Part shown: one piece after another, positions 5,970 to 6,911 of the stretch | Layout: each line of letters opens with the position of its first letter | How positions within the stretch are numbered: the stretch's first letter is position 1 | Assembly: GCA_023390785.1 (NCBI GenBank) | Contig: JAEWCE010000086.1 | Coordinates: forward strand, 1 to 6,911 | Reading direction: 5' to 3' | Origin: Pseudomonadota bacterium | GTDB lineage: Bacteria; Pseudomonadota; Alphaproteobacteria; Rhizobiales; Devosiaceae | Length of the DNA stretch: 6,911 bases | Notes under the pieces: model-generated | Databases searched by the model: none | What the model was told of the DNA's origin: nothing | Seen by the model: only the letters and a program-made list of their open reading frames with translations | Made by a program: the position numbers and the translations under genes

Positions 5970-6068
5970 GTGAATGGTGAATGGTGAATGGTGAATGGCC
6001 AGGGAGGGCAGCCAGCCATCCGAGCGGTCAAGACAGTACCATTCACCATTCACCACTTACCATTCACC
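5970..6068. repeat. Heptamer inverted repeat 3 (GGTGAAT arms) between ybaB and recR
   Basis: The left arm (5970-5998) is a partial GTGAAT, three GGTGAAT units and GG. The right arm (6039-6068), read on the minus strand, is GGTGAAT, GGTAAGT, two GGTGAAT units and GG. The arms pair over 29 positions with two exceptions, both in the GGTAAGT unit. The loop is 40 bases (5999-6038). The structure starts three bases after the ybaB stop codon and ends 11 bases before the recR ATG, so it makes up nearly all of the intergenic gap inside the operon. It is the longest of the three heptamer hairpins in the window. Confidence 0.9.
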
Positions 6069-6071
6069 CTT

Positions 6072-6395
6072 CTAGAACGGCAGTTTCATGCCGGGGGGCA
6101 GCGGCAGGCCCTGGGTCATTTCGGCCATTTTCTGCTGCATCATCTGTTCGGCCTTGCCCTTGGCTTCGTTGTGGGCGGTGACGATCAGATCCTCGAGCAC
6201 CTCGACGTCGTCTTCCTTGAACAGCGACGGATCGATGCTGAGGCGCTTGAGCTCGCCTTTGCCGGACATGGTGACGACGACGAGGCCGCCGCCGGCGCGG
6301 CCCTCGACCGTGGCGCGGCCGGCCTCGTCCTGCATCTCGGCCATCTTGCGCTGCAGCTCTTCGGCCTTCTTCATCATGCCCATGAAATCGACCAT
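6072..6395 (-). CDS. ybaB: YbaB/EbfC family nucleoid-associated protein
   Basis: This family forms small dimers that bind DNA and coat the nucleoid; the gene sits between dnaX and recR in many bacteria. The 107-residue protein has the usual length and layout. A Met/Lys-rich N-terminal helix begins MVDFMGMMKKAEELQRKMAEMQ. A beta core contains VEGRAGGGLVVVTMSGKGELKRLSID (30-55). A helix follows (EVLEDLIVTAHNEAKGKAEQ, 65-84), and the tail is rich in Pro, Gly and Met (about 95-107). The ATG (6393-6395) overlaps the dnaX TAA by one base as TAATG. GAGG lies seven bases upstream inside dnaX, so translation is probably coupled to dnaX. An in-frame open frame reaching to 6632 is only an overlap shadow in dnaX. 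Confidence 0.96.
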   Translation of the reverse strand: MVDFMGMMKKAEELQRKMAEMQDEAGRATVEGRAGGGLVVVTMSGKGELKRLSIDPSLFKEDDVEVLEDLIVTAHNEAKGKAEQMMQQKMAEMTQGLPLPPGMKLPF

Positions 6396-6911
6396 TACTC
6401 GTCCTCGCGCTCTTCCAGGAATGCATCTTCGTAGGCGGTATCGGGGATCTGCTCCTCCTGCAAAGTGACCTTGACCGAGGCTCCGGGGAACAGGTCCAGG
6501 ATGGCCTTCACCAGCGGATCGTCGGTGGCTTCGGACCGAGCCCTTTCGGCGTGCTGGTCCTTGATGTCGCGCATGGTCGGGCCGGTGGCCTTGCGGGTCG
6601 AGACCGACACGCCCCAGGTCTGGCCGGTCCATTCGCGCAGGCGCAGCGACAGCACCTGGATGACGGAGGGATCGGCGCCTTCGACCAGCGCCACTTCAAT
6701 GGATTTTTCGCGGAAGGCGATCGGCCGCATCTGCTGCTCGAGCGCGGTCTTGAGCAGGATGTCGCGGCGCTCGCCGGCCAGGGCGACGAGCTCGAGATAG
6801 GTGCGCGGATTGGCCAACGCCACCGGCCCCGACTGCGGCGTGGCGGCGGGCAGCGATTGCGGCATCGGCTGGGGCGCGGGCACGGCGGAGGTGCCGTAGC
6901 GCGGCGCGGGG
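6395..6911 (-). CDS. dnaX: DNA polymerase III subunit gamma/tau, C-terminal part (runs off right edge)
   Basis: DnaX is the ATPase subunit of the clamp loader in the replisome. Only the last 171 codons are visible, so the Walker motifs and the first three domains lie outside the window. The visible part starts in a Pro/Ala-rich linker (PAPQPMPQSLPAA). It continues with the alphaproteobacterial C-terminal domain: YLELVALAGERRDILLKTALEQ, ALVEGADPSVIQVLSLRLREWTGQTW and a stretch containing DPLVKAILDLFPGASV. It ends in an acidic tail (EDAFLEEREDE). The order dnaX-ybaB-recR and the one-base overlap with ybaB support the call strongly. A GTG at 6881-6883 is an internal valine codon, not a start. 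Possible tau/gamma frameshifting cannot be judged from this fragment. Confidence 0.88.
   Translation of the reverse strand, partial: PAPRYGTSAVPAPQPMPQSLPAATPQSGPVALANPRTYLELVALAGERRDILLKTALEQQMRPIAFREKSIEVALVEGADPSVIQVLSLRLREWTGQTWGVSVSTRKATGPTMRDIKDQHAERARSEATDDPLVKAILDLFPGASVKVTLQEEQIPDTAYEDAFLEEREDE

Noticed and set aside
5345..6049. Minus-strand frame of 234 codons starting inside a heptamer arm with MVNG.
   Set aside because: The arm GGTGAATGG makes ATG by chance, and repeats of seven read in three frames give MVNGEW then a stop. The rest is a frameshifted shadow of recR.
5305..6068. GGTGA in the heptamers resembles the extended Shine-Dalgarno sequence and each unit junction creates ATG, suggesting tiny translated ORFs.
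   Set aside because: The frame closes with TGA after six codons and the resemblance covers only five bases; no evidence of real translation.
344..6068. Heptamer arrays as a CRISPR array or phage attachment sites.
   Set aside because: Units are only 7 bp, directly tandem with no unique spacers, arranged as inverted arms, and no cas or integrase gene is present.
6072..6632. Longer 186-codon version of ybaB extending into dnaX.
   Set aside because: The extra N-terminal part is an alternate frame of dnaX; the 107-residue version matches the family length and has the TAATG overlap with an SD.

Overview
The window is a GC-rich (roughly two-thirds G+C by eye) chromosomal segment of an alphaproteobacterium. 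It looks like Hyphomicrobiales and is perhaps a Devosia-like organism. That placement rests on the dnaX-ybaB-recR cluster, the rmuC / def-fmt arrangement and the feel of the protein sequences, not on a search. All genes share similar base composition, and I see no transposase, integrase, phage gene, CRISPR array, tRNA or rRNA.

Left part (1-2224): fmt (minus strand, N-terminal 109 codons, running off the left edge) lies downstream of def (minus strand). Together they form the classic formyl-methionine pair: Fmt formylates initiator Met-tRNA and Def removes the formyl group from new proteins. A 123-bp divergent spacer with a perfect palindrome separates def from rmuC (plus strand), a membrane-anchored RmuC-family protein with a predicted nuclease-like fold.

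Middle (2225-5303): a large minus-strand gene for an MHYT-PAS-GGDEF-EAL membrane protein (cyclic-di-GMP synthesis/breakdown) converges on rmuC with zero spacing between the two stop codons. It is divergent from a plus-strand gene for an unrecognised, strongly acidic 162-residue protein.

Right part (5304-6911): the minus-strand operon dnaX (C-terminal 171 codons only), ybaB (overlapping dnaX by one base, TAATG) and recR. It covers replication clamp loading, a nucleoid-associated protein and RecFOR recombinational repair.

The most distinctive structure is not a gene. Three gaps (fmt/def, acidic gene/recR, recR/ybaB) are almost completely filled by inverted repeats whose arms are tandem 7-bp units. 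The units are AGCGAGT, AGCGAAT, AGTGAAT and GGTGAAT. They share the consensus RGYGART and differ from each other only by transitions, while the loops between the arms are unrelated. These heptamer hairpins sit flush against stop codons, and two of the three lie inside operons. No exotic gene system was found; the genes themselves are mostly ordinary housekeeping genes.
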